Source: Phallusia fumigata
Taxonomy: Eukaryota > Chordata > Ascidiacea > Phlebobranchia > Ascidiidae
DNA: 64,000 nucleotides
Assembly: GCA_008931825.1 (NCBI GenBank)
Contig: QXVZ01002098.1
Coordinates: forward strand, 1-64,000
Direction of reading: 5' to 3'
The position numbers and the translations under genes are program-made. The notes under the pieces are model-generated. The model searched no databases. It was not told the origin of the DNA and saw nothing but the letters and a program-made list of their open reading frames with translations. Each line of letters begins with the position of its first letter. Positions within the stretch are counted from its first letter, which is position 1. Below, piece after piece: positions 22,743-34,562 of the stretch.

Positions 22743-24132
22743 TCCGGAAATGTTTTTGGGCTTCGCTTTACAAGTGAAAGATAAATTGGTATTTTTCTGT
22801 CTCTGATATTTTTTTGTTTCAGGAACTTGGCCGTTAACTAAGCAGGATATGAGAAAAGATTATTTTCGTCTATGGTTGCTGGGATCCCCGTCTCCGAAAA
22901 CGGGTAAATGCTCAAGGTAATTGTCTTTATTTTTCTTTCATTTTGTCTTTTTCCGCATTCAATTTGCAGACGTCTGCTACTTTGACAGTTTGTTGAAAGT
23001 ATTTTGTGACTTTAGGTCGAATTTACCCATTTTTACGTTTTTGAACCAGTAAATCCAAAGTGGTAAATCAATTCGTTTGCTACATCGCGATAAGCACAGT
23101 ACGTCACAGCAACTCTGTGGTCAGCGTAAATCATTACTTTATGGTTGTATGTGTCGCAAGTGTAACACCTCCCAACACATTCAGAGTGACTGAGATGTTT
23201 TGCGACAGACGCCGCCTAAGGTTTTTAATTATACCGCTGGTTTACGTATGCTTGGCAGTCATTAAGTTGGCCGCGTTAAAATTGTAGGCTTGCTACAGGT
23301 TGACGTATTTATTGGTGTGTGGGGTTTAATTCATGCTTATACATACATAAAACCGATTTTGTTGGATTCGAAAATCTGTTCATTACTTTTTGTTAAAATT
23401 TTTCTTTCGAAATCTTAATCCAGTAACACCCCATGACCAATAGCATGTTTGTGGGGACCCATACGTTTATACGACCAACCCATACGACCAACAACAATCT
23501 GTTATAAAATGCCAAAAAAATTAGGGACACAGTGTAATGAATATAATGGTACACGTGGAAAATATTATTTGCTAGTGTGTGTGCAAAAAAATACGGAGAA
23601 CGCCACTTCCCTAGTTATAGTTTCCAATAAGCCATATCAAGCACTCAACGAACATAAATTATATTTCGTTAGGCTTGTACATTAAACTTAAACGCTGTTG
23701 TTGGTTTTGTTGCAAATTTAATTCTTAAAGACGTCCGGAATATCAAACGATTTGATTTTCTGTCCAGCGCCGATGCTATCCGCCCCCTCTATTGTTTTTG
23801 GTGTTGTTATTTAATTCAGTATACTAAGCTTCTCGGTTCTGTCGTAAAATGTTTGACATGTTTTAATGCATTTTTTAATGGATAATGTATTGAGACGACA
23901 AAAACGAAATCAGAAGCAACCTGCATTTTTAGAGTTAAGCCCCCTGTATATTAACTGCATTATTTGCTCCATTAAACTGATAACTTCGATGCATAATTAG
24001 ACATAGATTGATGCATAGACTACAAAGACCAACATCACTTCCAGAAGACCATTATTGCATATAGAACTGTTGGGATCGAACGTCTTAATGTCCAACAGGT
24101 AATTAACTGTGACCAGTTTATATTCGATTGCT

Positions 24133-24166
24133 GAAGGCTAATTAGGGTGCACACTGTTTAGTCTTC
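24133..24166 (+). ncRNA. Family III intronic hairpin with lower stem
   Basis: GAAGGCTAATTAG and TGTTTAGTCTTC around GGTGCACAC. Outside, ATTGC and GCGGT also pair past one bulged base, bringing the total to about 18-19 pairs. Confidence 0.6.
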
Positions 24167-24475
24167 GCGGTTTGATTTTGCTCCGTGCTTTTCAAGTGAG
24201 AGAAAGTTTGCCTTTTTTCTGCCTCTGATATTTTGTCAGAAAAACAGGATTTAACAAAAGTTAATTTTCGTCTATGGTTGCTGGGATCCCAGTCTAAAAC
24301 GGTTAAATGTTAAAGAAGGAAATGACTTTTTTCGTAAAAATGATAAAACAGCAATATTTAGTAGTAGGTCATCTAGACGTTTCTTTTTTTGATAGTGTGT
24401 AATGCAAAGTATTCGAAAGTTTTTTGTGACTTGTATGGATCCAACCATTTTTACGTATTTTACGTATGCAGTAAT

Positions 24476-24865
24476 GTTTTCACTGTACGTTTTGCTTTCC
24501 ACCTTTTGTGGATTTGGATGAAACTTTCATAGCGGATAGATATAATCGTGGAGTTCCAGTGGTTCCTCCGATAGCCCCCAAAGAGTAAAACGATTTTCAA
24601 ACGTTTTGCATGCTTGCGAACACCATAAACGAAAAGTTTCTGTGATTTTAGGATTACATCAACGAAAATGGTGAAAAGTACGATTGTCCCAGTTAAATTG
24701 CACTTCAGTGGGTCGTGGTTCAAGTCGGGGTGGTCACTGATTTAGTAAAATTTAGGCCCCATTGGTTAACTTGTGGCCCCTCCAGTGAGACACCTTTTAA
24801 ATAATTTCCGATTGAGATGAATTTTAACATGTTTAAGGTTCGGCCATTGGAGTGTCACGAATGCC
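24476..24865 (+). repeat. Unclassified interspersed repeat
   Basis: Blocks TTTGGATGAAACTTTCA, GTTTTGCATGCTTGCGAACA and TCAGTGGGTCGTGGTTCAAG recur at 12.44-12.52, 13.20-13.56 kb and, reversed, at 46.1, 49.5, 50.55 and 55.2-55.7 kb. GTGGTTCAAGTCG resembles a Pol III B box, so a tRNA-derived SINE is possible, but I found no A box. Confidence 0.45.
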
Positions 24866-25070
24866 GCATTTTATCCTATTTGCCCAGCGTATACTAACTA
24901 TTTCTCCAATTGCGTCAAACTACAAAACAATGTTTAGTTTTGTCTTTAAATGTTTGACATTTTTTGCCTTTTTTAACAGGAAATGGTATTGAAAGAAGAC
25001 CGAAGCAACCTGCATTTTTAAAGTTAAGTTGAATTTGATAGATATTCTGTCGACATAGCGAAATTGAGTA

Positions 25071-25105
25071 AGAGGGGTTTAGAGTGCACACCTAACCACC
25101 CCTGT
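25071..25105 (+). ncRNA. Family IV intronic hairpin
   Basis: AGGGG with CCCCT and TTAG with CTAA around AGTGCACAC. Next exon is very short (25218-25263). Confidence 0.5.
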
Positions 25106-25337
25106 ACTTTGATCACATTATTTGCATCTCCGAATTTCTGTAACTTCGATTCATAATCAAATACAGCGATACATTGTGCAAGTGCATTTTTCTGTCTATG
25201 GAACGTTTTTGTTTCAGGAACTTTGAGATCACCGACTCCACAAAGTGCTGAATGCTCAATAAGGTGAGTAATTGTAGTCAAGTACATTACCGGTTTAAAC
25301 TTACGTCAGAAAATATTTATCCACCCATTTTGATTTT

Positions 25338-25373
25338 TAAAGGCTAACCAGGGTGCACACTGCTTAGTCTTTA
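25338..25373 (+). ncRNA. Family III intronic hairpin
   Basis: TAAAGGCTAACCAG and CTGCTTAGTCTTTA around GGTGCACA. Confidence 0.6.
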
Positions 25374-25593
25374 TCATATTTTTTTGCGATATGATTTTGA
25401 TGTGCATAGAAATGACTTTACTTTTTTTGTCTCTGCTATGTTTTTGTTTCAGGAACTTTCATCTTACCGCTGTCGTAATGTGGTTGAAAAGGGACCATTT
25501 CTGGCTGTTAGATTGCTGAGATCGCCGACTTCACAAACAGCTAAATGCCCAACAAGGTAATTTACTGTAATCTTGTATATTGTCGGTATAAAC

Positions 25594-25804
25594 CCGTGAT
25601 TTTCAACTGTGCGTCGCGACGCCTTAGTAATTTTTTTTATTTCCCAAAGGCGTCTGACAATAATTGGATTTCGTTGCTTTTGTTTTTTGTCATCAAATAC
25701 AACCTTGATAATAAACGTTTTTATTAAAATCTCGTCGCTGATTCGTTGAAAGTCCAAATAACATTTCAAAATGTGTCGCATTAAAAGCAGTTTGAGAAAC
25801 ACTG
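25594..25804. mobile_element. hAT-like MITE inside an array intron
   Basis: About 210 bp with imperfect inverted ends: CGTGATTTTCAACTG at one side and CAGTTTGAGAAACACTG at the other. Comparable copies occupy the same intron position at 29749-29960, 31909-32114, 33679-33878, 34712-34925, 35847-36031, 36598-36791 and 37619-37820. Shortened copies lie near 30547, 31195, 32998, 34446, 35168 and 38398. No coding capacity. The shared position shows that the element inserted once and was then copied with the unit. Confidence 0.65.
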
Positions 25805-25852
25805 ATTGAAAGCTATTTTAGGAACAATTTGCTCAACACGATTTGATTGCTG

Positions 25853-25887
25853 AAAAGCTAACCAGGGTGCACACTGTTTAGTCTTTT
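25853..25887 (+). ncRNA. Family III intronic hairpin
   Basis: AAAAGCTAACCAG and CTGTTTAGTCTTTT around GGTGCACA; the A-U extension of the stem replaces AAGG-CCTT. Confidence 0.6.
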
Positions 25888-26099
25888 CCAAAAGCGTTTG
25901 TGATACGGTTTGCAAGCGTGAGAGATGAATTTGCATTTTTCTATCTCTGGAATGTTTTTGTTTCAGAAACTGTGTTCTTACCGCTGTCGGGAGAAAAATC
26001 TGGATCAATTGGAGACCATTTCGGGCTCTCAACACCGCTGGAATCGCCGACTCCACAAACAGTGGAATGATTAACAAGGTAACTAATTTTTATTAAGTT

Positions 26100-26540
26100 T
26101 TATTTTTTAGTTCGTCGCACAATAAGCTTATATTTGGTTTGTCAAAGGGCGAAACATTGTTGAATATATAGCGCATCACTGAAACCGCGTTGGAAATGCA
26201 GGTGAACGTATTTGTTAGGGTGTGGGGTTTTAATCTTGTTTTTAACATATAGATTGTAATTAGCATGGTGTTAGAATGATTTGTTTGGATTCGGAAAGGT
26301 ATTCATAACTTTTTGTTTAACATATTTTTCGTTCCGAATCTTCAACTTCATGTGTGTGGGTGCCAATAAGTTGATGCTTGCAGGAAAAATCATGTTATGA
26401 CACAATGTAATGCAGGTATAGAATATATGTCCAATATAATGATTAGAAATGGTTTATTTGGAAAATGTCGTTTGGTGGGTCGTAGTGTGTGTGGAAGACG
26501 ACATGGAGAATGCCACATCTAGTTTTTGGTGTTCTTGTTT
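26100..26540 (+). other. No unit; repeat blocks only
   Basis: Contains TCAAAGGGCGAAACATTG and GCGCATCACTGAAACCGCG shared with 22.04 and 48.8 kb. No gene seen. Confidence 0.35.
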
Positions 26541-26550
26541 AAGCCAGTAG

Positions 26551-26740
26551 GGAACAAGATGTATACTGTAGTGAGGTTACAGGTAATTTGGTGGAAAACA
26601 AATTAAGATTGCCTGCTGAAAAAATAAAACGGTTACCCATGAACAAAGAAATTTTTATTGGCAACCACACAGTCACTTTACTCGAAGCAAATCACTGTCC
26701 AGGAGCAGTTGTCATGTTATGTTTCTTTTAAATGAAACTA
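26551..26740 (+). pseudogene. SNM1/DCLRE1-like nuclease exon fragment, plus copy
   Basis: The frame reads YCSEVTGNLVENKLRLPAEK, then IKRLPMNKEIFIGNHTVTLL and EANHCPGAVVMLCF. The ANHCPGA motif, with a hydrophobic strand before it and CS-xx-T-xN-L upstream, is the metallo-beta-lactamase core of SNM1/PSO2 crosslink-repair nucleases, closest in feel to SNM1A. Upstream catalytic motif HxHxDH and the beta-CASP region are absent, so it is a fragment. It sits in array repeat sequence and is repeated in reverse at 27362-27478. Confidence 0.6.
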
Positions 26741-27055
26741 TTTGGTTTTGGATAACTTTTCGTGTTTCAAACTATAAAGTAAAACTATGTTATACAGTTT
26801 TCAAACAGGCTGATCTTATGCACGTAAAAGCTGCAAGCACATTTACAACGGTTTCTAAACATTTGCAACTTCGAGAAATCCAAGGACATTGACAGTACGC
26901 GGTCAAATCGCGCAACTTTTCCAAACCCTTAATATAATAGTGCTACTTTGCACTGTGCATCTTCAGCAACATGTGCTTTTAACTCTAAATCCGTCTCTTC
27001 CTTGCATTTTTGATCCAGCTAACTGGAAGCAATGCATTGGAAACATAGATTTTGG

Positions 27056-27478
27056 TCAACAGCCATGAGAGACCTTTTGTTTTCGCTTCCAACGGGTCTC
27101 ACAGGGATCAAACCCACGTTCCTTAGATCCGTATATAGCCCACTCGGGAGTTAAATTACTATATTCCTCAGCTTGGAATGTTTTCCCAGTTGCTAGGTAT
27201 TGCTGAAACAGCTCATGAAAACGGCCATAGTTAATCCAAGTTTTCCAACGTCCATCAGACTGTTTAAACTTGATATTAGCCAGCAACACACAGTTGGAGT
27301 GCTCATGCTCACAGGCAATTTCATAATTTGGAAGTAACTCTGCCAACAAACCAACAAAATAGACAACTGCTCCTGGACAGTGATTTGCTTCAAGTAAAGT
27401 GACTGTGTGGTTGCCAATAAAAATTTCTTTGTTCATGGGTAACCGTTTTATTTTTTCAGCAGGCAATCTTAATTTGTT
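27056..27478 (-). pseudogene. SNM1-like fragment, inverted copy, fused to an unknown coding-like segment
   Basis: Bases 27362-27478 repeat the plus copy at 26597-26713 with about one difference in 117. After ANHCPGAVV the open frame departs into another sequence (YFVGLLAELLPNYEIACEHE, then NCVLLANIKFKQSDGRWKTW and FHELFQQYLATGKTF) of about 100 residues that I do not recognise. It has cysteine and histidine pairs and balanced composition, so it looks coding rather than random, but it is not part of an SNM1 fold. The open frame is 136 codons. Confidence 0.45.
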
Positions 27479-27479
27479 G

Positions 27480-29090
27480 AAAGTTAAATTCGATGAAAAG
27501 TTAAATTCACCAAACTTATTGTATGTTGACGTTTCTGCGTTTTTCTACCAGAACTTTAGACCAGCATCGCTTCCAGATGACCATTATTGCATGTAGAACA
27601 GCTTGGATCGGACGGCCAGTTGCACAACAGGTAATTAACTGTTTTTAAGCAGGTTTAATTGAACGGACGAGAAATTTTGGACAATGTCGGCACATACAAG
27701 CTTTTTGGTTATGTTGCAGATTTTCGTCAATCTGTTTCGAACGAATAAACAACATTTGCATTTCGGAGACGAGTTGAAGATTCGATTGAAACCAATGTTT
27801 CAGGGGATCTAAATACTAAATGCAAGTAGACTAAATCTATCAGGATTTGTTTAAACTTGGCGTTTTGCTGACAAGTAAATGTCTATAGCTCATTTAATGC
27901 ACCACAGAAGGCGGAATGCACAACAGAAAATTAACTGTTTCCAACTATGTTTCTTAAGTGGATGATCCTTGATATATTGTAAACGCACATCAAATTAATT
28001 AATTAATATACAAATCGGAATAAAATTGTGAACACTTCCCTGTTGATGCGACGAATTGCGAGCCCGATGTTGATTTTTGCATGATGATTTGCATGTTGCA
28101 CCTGCTATTTTGCTTGTCACATGTGTTCTGTTGAACATTCGGTTGTCAGCATCAGTGAAAGTGTCCACGTTAAAATATTTCGCCAAAGTAAAACCGTTTA
28201 CATGATAAATACCTTAAAATTTTGAGATAAAATAAAATTGCGGGTTGCCAAACTAGGTGTCAAATATGAAGCAAAACCAGCAATAGCAATACTAACATAT
28301 TAATCTTAAATTCATTTAATGTATTGGAATACGCGAGGAACCTTACAGATTTATTTTCGTTAGGCTTGTACATTAAACTTGAATGCTGTTGTTAGTTTTG
28401 TTGTAGATCACATTCTTAACGAAGTGACCGGAATATCAAACGAATGAGGAAAGCTGCACTAACAAAAGCAATGGAGGAATCTGGTTGCTGATATGCATCA
28501 TCGTGATCAGATGCATCATATGTCAAATGTAAGTAAACAAGTATGTGAATGTAGTTTTATTTTCGTTTTTTCTGTCCCACGCCCGCTTTTTCCCACAGTT
28601 TAGTCAAGAAATGCGTTTTAATTTCAAATTTGCTTACATTGTGGATGTAGTTGGGCACTGTAATGTTTGACCACAGTTGACCCAAACAATTATGTCATAA
28701 AATGCCAAGAAAAGTAAGCACTCAGGAATTCCGGTATTAAATATATCTCAATTCTCAACTGATAAATAGAAATTGTATATTTGTAAATTACACTTAATGG
28801 GTTGATGGTTGTGTAATGACAATATGGAGAACACCACCTCTATAGTTTTTGGTGTTCTTATTTAAGCCACTATACTAAGCATTTGGTTCTTAAAATGTTT
28901 GACATATTTTTACGCGCACATTGACCCTGTAATTAATTGCATTATTTGCTCCATAATTAGATACAGCGAACTTTTTTCGTTGACATTTCTGCGTTTTTCT
29001 TCCAGAACTTCATACCAACTTCGCTTCCAGAAGGCCAACTGCATGTAGGACTGCTGGGATCGAACGCCCAACAGGTAATTAACTGTGACC
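27480..29090 (+). other. Weak host exons and repeat remnants
   Basis: A family E exon is visible at about 28410-28530 (acceptor TTTTGTTGTAG, donor AAAT|GTAAGT). An exon resembling TTCTACCAGAACTTTAGACC lies near 27550-27630 (donor CAACAG|GTAATT) and another near 29006-29073. No hairpin with a GTGCAC core occurs between 25.9 and 29.1 kb. Confidence 0.4.
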
Positions 29091-29105
29091 CGTTTATTGA
29101 CTGCT

Positions 29106-29139
29106 GAAAGCTAATTAGGGTGCACACTGTTTAGCCTTC
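29106..29139 (+). ncRNA. Family III intronic hairpin
   Basis: GAAAGCTAATTAG and TGTTTAGCCTTC around GGTGCACAC, with TGC and GCG continuing the stem past a bulge. Confidence 0.6.
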
Positions 29140-29491
29140 GCGGTATGATTTTGCGCTATGATTCTCATGTGAGAGAAAATTTGCACTTTTCTGTCTCTGA
29201 TACTTTTGTTTCAGGAACTTGAGCCTTGTCGTTGTCCAGAAAAAAACATGATTTAAGGAAAGCACATTTTCGTCTATAGTTGCTGCGATCCCAGTCTCCG
29301 AAAACGGTTAAATGCTCAACAGGGTAATTGACTTTTTTCCTTTCGTTTTTTTCTATCTGAAGTTGTTTACTGTAACTTTTGCCCCAGCAGACCCATCGGT
29401 GATCAGCCCCCCAATCGTTAGCGATTTTGATAATTGGTACAATGCGAAGTTTTTAAGTGTTTTGTAAAATTTATTCACCCATTTCGATTTT

Positions 29492-29527
29492 TAAAGGCTA
29501 ACCAGGGTGCACACTGTTTAGTCTTTA
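29492..29527 (+). ncRNA. Family III intronic hairpin
   Basis: TAAAGGCTAACCAG and CTGTTTAGTCTTTA around GGTGCACA. A second small hairpin, CCATATTTTTTGCGATATGG, follows at once; this pair is a repeated feature of the array introns. Confidence 0.6.
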
Positions 29528-30008
29528 CCATATTTTTTGCGATATGGTTTTAATGTCTATAAAGATGACTTTGCATTTTTTTGTCTCTTCTATGTTTTTA
29601 TTTCAGGAACTTTGTTCTAATCGCTGTCGTGGGAAAATCTGGATTAAGAAGTGACCATTTCTGAGTGATTGCTGGGATCGCCGACTCCACAAACAGCGGA
29701 ATGCCTACCAAGGTATTTTACTGTAATCTTGTACATTGTCGTTTGAACCCGTGGTTCTCAAACTGTGCGTCGCGACGCCTCGGTGCTTCGTTTTATTTTC
29801 CAAGGGGGTCACACATTAATTGCGTTTCGTTGATTTTGTTTTTTGTCATCAAATACAACTTTTATAACAAACGTAAATATTAAAATCTAATCGCTGATTT
29901 GTCGAAAGTCCAAATAACCTTTCAAAATGTGTCGCATTAAAATCAGTTTGAGAAACACTAGTTTAAACCAACTTTAGGAACAATTTAATAAACAGGATTT
30001 GATTGCTG

Positions 30009-30040
30009 AAGGCTAACCAGGGTGCACACTGTTTAGTCTT
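30009..30040 (+). ncRNA. Family III intronic hairpin
   Basis: AAGGCTAACCAG and CTGTTTAGTCTT around GGTGCACA. The next one, at 30301-30335, is decayed (core GTGAAC). Confidence 0.55.
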
Positions 30041-30938
30041 TGTCATAAGCTTTCGCAATAGGATTTAAAAGTGATGAATTTCTTTTTTCTGTCTCTGGTA
30101 TGTTTTTGTTTCAGCACCTTCGGTTTGATCGTTGACACGGAAAAATCTGGATTTAGTGCCAACCAGTTTTAGCTCTGAGATCGAGGGGATCGCCGACTCC
30201 ACAAACGGTTGAACGCTGTGCAAGGTAAATGATTGAAGTCCAGTACATTACCTACTTAAACTTTAATTAGAAACAAACTGTTCAACACAATTTAAATTGC
30301 TAAATACTAACCTATGTGAACACTGTTTGGTCGTTGTCATGTGCTTTTGCAAATTGATTTACAATGTGTAGTGATGAATTGGCACTTATATTTTTGTTTC
30401 AGGAGATTTGGTCATACCGCTGGCGAGAAATATCTGCACTGAGAATGGACCATTTCTGACTGTGAGATTGCTGGGATCGCCGACTCCACAAACAACTGAA
30501 TGCTCAACAAGGTACTTGACTGTAGTCAACTGTATTATCGGTTTAAACCCGCGATTTTCAAACCTGTGCGCCGCGACGCCCGTTTTAATTTTCCAAGGGC
30601 GTCACACAATAATTCCGTTTCGTAGCTCTTTTTTGTATCAATAAATACGACTTTAATAATAAATTGAATTCGAATACGTATGTAGGGAACAATTAATTAA
30701 ACACGATTTGATTGCAAGTGCATTGTTTCTTTCTATGGAATATTTTTGTTTCAGGAACTTTGGTCTTACCTCTGCCGAGAGAAAATCTGAATTTGTGAGT
30801 GGACCATTTCAGGCAGTGTGATTGCAGTGATCGCCGGCTCCACAAACAGCTGAATGCTCAATAAGGTGAGTAAATGTAGTGAAGTACATTACCGATATAA
30901 ACCCTCGTTAGGAAAATTTATCCACCCATTTCGATTTT

Positions 30939-30974
30939 TAAAGGCTAACCAGGGTGCACACTGTTCAGTCTTTA
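30939..30974 (+). ncRNA. Family III intronic hairpin
   Basis: TAAAGGCTAACCAG and CTGTTCAGTCTTTA around GGTGCACA. Confidence 0.6.
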
Positions 30975-31419
30975 CCATATCATGTTGCGATATGATTTTC
31001 ATGTGTAGAGAGATGACTTTGCATTTTTTTGTCTCTTTTATGTTTTTGTTTCAGGAACTTTGTTCTAATCGCTGTCGTGGGAAAATCTGAATTAAGAAGT
31101 GACCATTTCTGACTGAGAGATTGCTGGGATCGCCGACTTCACAAAGGACTAAATGTTCAACAGGTATTCAATTATCTTCAATTGCATTGTCGGTTTAAAC
31201 TCAACTGCGCGGTTTTCTAACTGGGTCGCGATGCCTATTGGTGCTTCGTTTTAATTTTTTATGGGCGCCGCGCTATAATTATATTTCGTTGCTTTTTCTT
31301 TTTTTGGCAACAAATACACTTTGATAATAAACGTCTTCATTAAAATCTTATCGCTGATTCGTCGAAAGTCCCAAAAACCTTTCCAAATGTGTCGCATTGA
31401 TTGACACAACTTGATTGCT

Positions 31420-31453
31420 AAAGGCTAACCAGGGTGCACACTGTTTAGCTTTT
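31420..31453 (+). ncRNA. Family III intronic hairpin
   Basis: AAAGGCTAACCAG and CTGTTTAGCTTTT around GGTGCACA. The unit two exons later (31696-31712) has lost the 3-prime arm and reads CCAGGGTGATAATTTTC. Confidence 0.6.
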
Positions 31454-32145
31454 GCGCTGTGTTTTGCGCTTTTTGCTTTACATGTGAGACAAATTTGCAT
31501 TTTTCTGTCTCTGATATTGTTTGTTTCAGGAATATTGGGATTGCCGCTGTTGAGAAAACAATAGGACTTGAGAGAAGACATTTCATCTATGGTTCCGGGG
31601 ATCTCCGCCGCACCAACAAGGTAATTGACTATAGTAAAGCACATTATTTTAATTCACAAAAGTTAGTGACGATTTTCAAACAATTTTTGATTGCAGAAAG
31701 CTTACCAGGGTGATAATTTTCATGTGTAGAGAGATGACTTTGCATTTTTTGTCTCTGCTATGTTTTTATTTCAGGATCGCTGTCGTGGGAAAATCTGGAT
31801 TAAGAAGTGACCATTTCTGATAGAGAGATTGCTGGGATCGCCGACTCCACAAACAGCTGAATGCCCAACAAGGTATTTTACTGTATTCCTGTACATTGTC
31901 GTTTGAACCCGTGGTTTTCAAACTGTGCATCGCGAATCCTTGGAGCTTCGTTTTAATTTTCCAAGTTTGTGGCACAATAATTTCGTTTCGTAGCTGTTTG
32001 GTTTTGTATCAAAAATACAACTTGGATTACAAAGGTCTCATCACTGGTGCGTCGAAAAAATCCAACAAACTTTTCCAATGGCGTGGCAGTGGAAAACGTT
32101 TATGAAACACTGGTTTAAACTTGTGTTAGGCACAACTTTATTGAT

Positions 32146-32182
32146 GAAGGCTAACTGTAGGAGCGCACTGTTTATTATTTGC
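32146..32182 (+). ncRNA. Family III variant with a GCGC core
   Basis: GAAGGCTAACTGTAGGAGCG then CACTGTTTATTATTTG. The copy at 33911-33946 shares the change, so the variant was duplicated. The copy at 37853-37888 reads GTGCGCAC. Confidence 0.45.
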
Positions 32183-32445
32183 CATATTATTTTGCAAAAT
32201 GCTTTGCAAGTGTATTGTGATGACTTTGCATTTTTCTGACTCGGGTATGTTTTTGTTTTAGTAACTTTGGTCTTACCGCTGTCGAGAAAAATTCTGAGTT
32301 TGAGAGTGAACCATTTCTAACTGTGAGATTGCTGGGATCGCTTACTCCACAAACAGCTAAATGCTCAATACGGTGAGTAAATGTAATCAAGTACATTACC
32401 GGCTTAAACTTACGTTAGAAAAAACTTATCCACCCATTCGATTTC

Positions 32446-32481
32446 TAAAGACTAACCAGGGTGCACACTGTTTAGTCTTTA
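32446..32481 (+). ncRNA. Family III intronic hairpin, improved pairing
   Basis: TAAAGACTAACCAG and CTGTTTAGTCTTTA: the usual G-U in the stem is A-U here. Confidence 0.65.
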
Positions 32482-32744
32482 CCATATTTTTTGCGATATG
32501 ATTTACATGTGTATAGAAATGACTTTGCATTTTTCTGTCTCCGCTATGTTTTTGTTTCAGAAACTTTGTTCTTCCCGCTGTCGTGGGATAATCTGGATTA
32601 AGAAGTGACCATTTCTGACTGTGAGATTGCTGGGATCGTCGACTCCACAAACAACTAAATGCTCAATAAGGTGAGTAAATGTAATCAAGTACATTACCGG
32701 CTCAAACTTACGTTAGAAAAAATTAATCCACCCATTTTGATTTT

Positions 32745-32780
32745 TAAAGGCTAAACAGGGTGCACGCTGTTTAGTCTTTA
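32745..32780 (+). ncRNA. Family III intronic hairpin, mismatch repaired
   Basis: TAAAGGCTAAACAG and CTGTTTAGTCTTTA: the C-U mismatch of most plus copies is an A-U pair here. Loop is GGTGCACG. Confidence 0.65.
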
Positions 32781-33196
32781 CCATAGTTTTTGCAATATGA
32801 TTTACATGTGTATAGAAATGACTTTGCATTTTTCTGTCTCCGCTATGTTTTTGTTTCAGAAATTTTGTTCTAATCGCTGTCGTGGGAAAATCTGGATTAA
32901 AGAAGTGACCATTTCTGGCTGAGAGATTGCTGGGATCGCCGACTTCACGAAGGACTAAATGTTCAACAGGTATTTAATTATCTTCAATTACATTGTCGGT
33001 TTGAACTCAACTGTGTGGTTCTATAACTGGGTCGCGACGCCTTGGTGCTTCGTTTTAATTATGTTTTGTTGCTTTTTTTTTTGTCAACAAATAAACTTTG
33101 ATAATAAACGTCTTCATTAAAATCTTATCGCTGATTCGTCGAAAGTCCCAAAAACCTTTCCAAATGTGTCGCATTGATTGACACAACTTGATTGCT

Positions 33197-33229
33197 AAAG
33201 GCTAACCAGGGTGCACACTGTTTAGCTTT
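33197..33229 (+). ncRNA. Family III intronic hairpin
   Basis: AAAGGCTAACCAG and CTGTTTAGCTTTT around GGTGCACA. The unit beginning here repeats the 31.4 kb unit, including the truncated hairpin two exons later (33465-33487). Confidence 0.6.
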
Positions 33230-34196
33230 TTCTGTGTGTTTTGCGCTTATTGCTTTTAAATTTGAATTTTTCTGTCTCTGATATTGTTTGTTTCAGGTTA
33301 TTGGAATTGGCGCTGTCGAGAAAACAATACGACTTGGGAAAAGATAATTTCATCTATGGTTCCGGGGATATTCGACCGCACCAACAAGGTAATTGACTAT
33401 AGTAAAGCACTTAAATTTAATTCACAAAAGTTAGTGACGATTTGTCAAACAATTTTTGATTGCAGAAGGCTAACCAGGGTGATAATTTTCATGTGTAGAG
33501 AGATGACTTTGCATTTTTTGTCTCTGCTATGTTTTTGCTTCAGGATCGCTGTCGTGGGAAAATCTGGATTAAGAAGTGACCGTTTCTGATTGAGAGATTG
33601 CTGGGTTCGCCGACTCCACAAACAGCTGAATGCCCAACAAGGTATTTTACTGTAATCATGTACATTGTCGTTTGAACCCGTGGTTTTCAAACTGTGCATC
33701 GCCACGCCTCGGTGCTTCGTTTCAATTTCCAAGTTTGTCGCACGATAATTTCGTTTCGTAGCTGTTTGGTTTTGTATCAAAAATACAACTTGGATTACAA
33801 AGGTCTTATCACTGGTGCGTCGAAAGTCCAACAAACTTTTCCAATAGCGTCGCAATGAAAAGGTTTATGAAACACTGGTTTTAACTTGTGTTTGGCACAA
33901 CTTGATTGATGAAGGCTAACCGTAGGAGCGCACTGTTTATTCTTTGCCATACTATTTTGCAAGATGGTTTGCAAGTGTATAGTGATGACTTTGCATTTTT
34001 CTGACTCGAATATGTTTTTGTTTCAGTAACTTTGGTCTTACCGCGGTCAAGGAAAATTCTGAGTTTGAGAGTGAACCATTTCTGGCTGTGAGATTGCTGG
34101 GATCACCGACTCCACAAACAGCTCAATGCTCAATAAGGTGAGTAAATGTAATCCAGTACATTACAGAGTAATAAATTTATCTACCCATTCGATTTC

Positions 34197-34232
34197 TAAA
34201 GGCTAACCAGGGTGCACACTGTTCAGTCTTTA
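34197..34232 (+). ncRNA. Family III intronic hairpin
   Basis: TAAAGGCTAACCAG and CTGTTCAGTCTTTA around GGTGCACA. Confidence 0.6.
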
Positions 34233-34529
34233 CCATATTTTTTTTGCGATATGATTTTGATGTGCATAGAGATGACGTTGCATTTTTCTGTCTTTTCTAT
34301 GTTTTTATTTCAGGAACTTTGTTCTAATCGCTGTCGTGGGAAAAATCTGGATAAAGAAGTGTCCATTTCTGACTGAGAGATTGCTGGGATCGCCGACTCA
34401 ACAAAGGACTAAATGTTCAGCAGGTATTTAATTATCTTCAATTACATTGTCGGTTTAAACTCATCTGCGTGGTTCTATAACTGGGTCGCGACGCCTTGGT
34501 GCTTCATTGATTGACACAACTTGATTGCT

Positions 34530-34562
34530 AAAGGCTCACCAGGGTGCACACTGTTTAGCTTT
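34530..34562 (+). ncRNA. Family III hairpin in a deleted unit
   Basis: AAAGGCTCACCAG and CTGTTTAGCTTTT around GGTGCACA. A deletion just downstream removes the polypyrimidine tract and acceptor, so the exon fragment at 34609-34674 begins without a splice site. The hairpin remnant at 34955-34977 has lost its core. Confidence 0.5.

Larger units (their letters stand above)
20030..25200 (+). ncRNA. Cassette 3: spliced non-coding host transcript, proximal part
   Basis: Exons include one ending at the GC donor AACAG|GCAAGT near 20297, a family E exon at about 20977-21085, 22823-22916, and a weak one at 24236-24316. Hairpins come as I (20347), II (20663), IV remnant (22401), III (22712, 24133) and IV (25071), after which the dense family III array begins without another promoter. 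Confidence 0.4.

Noticed and set aside
24714-24726. tRNA gene at the GTGGTTCAAGTCG motif
   Set aside because: No A box or cloverleaf could be built; the motif is part of an interspersed repeat.
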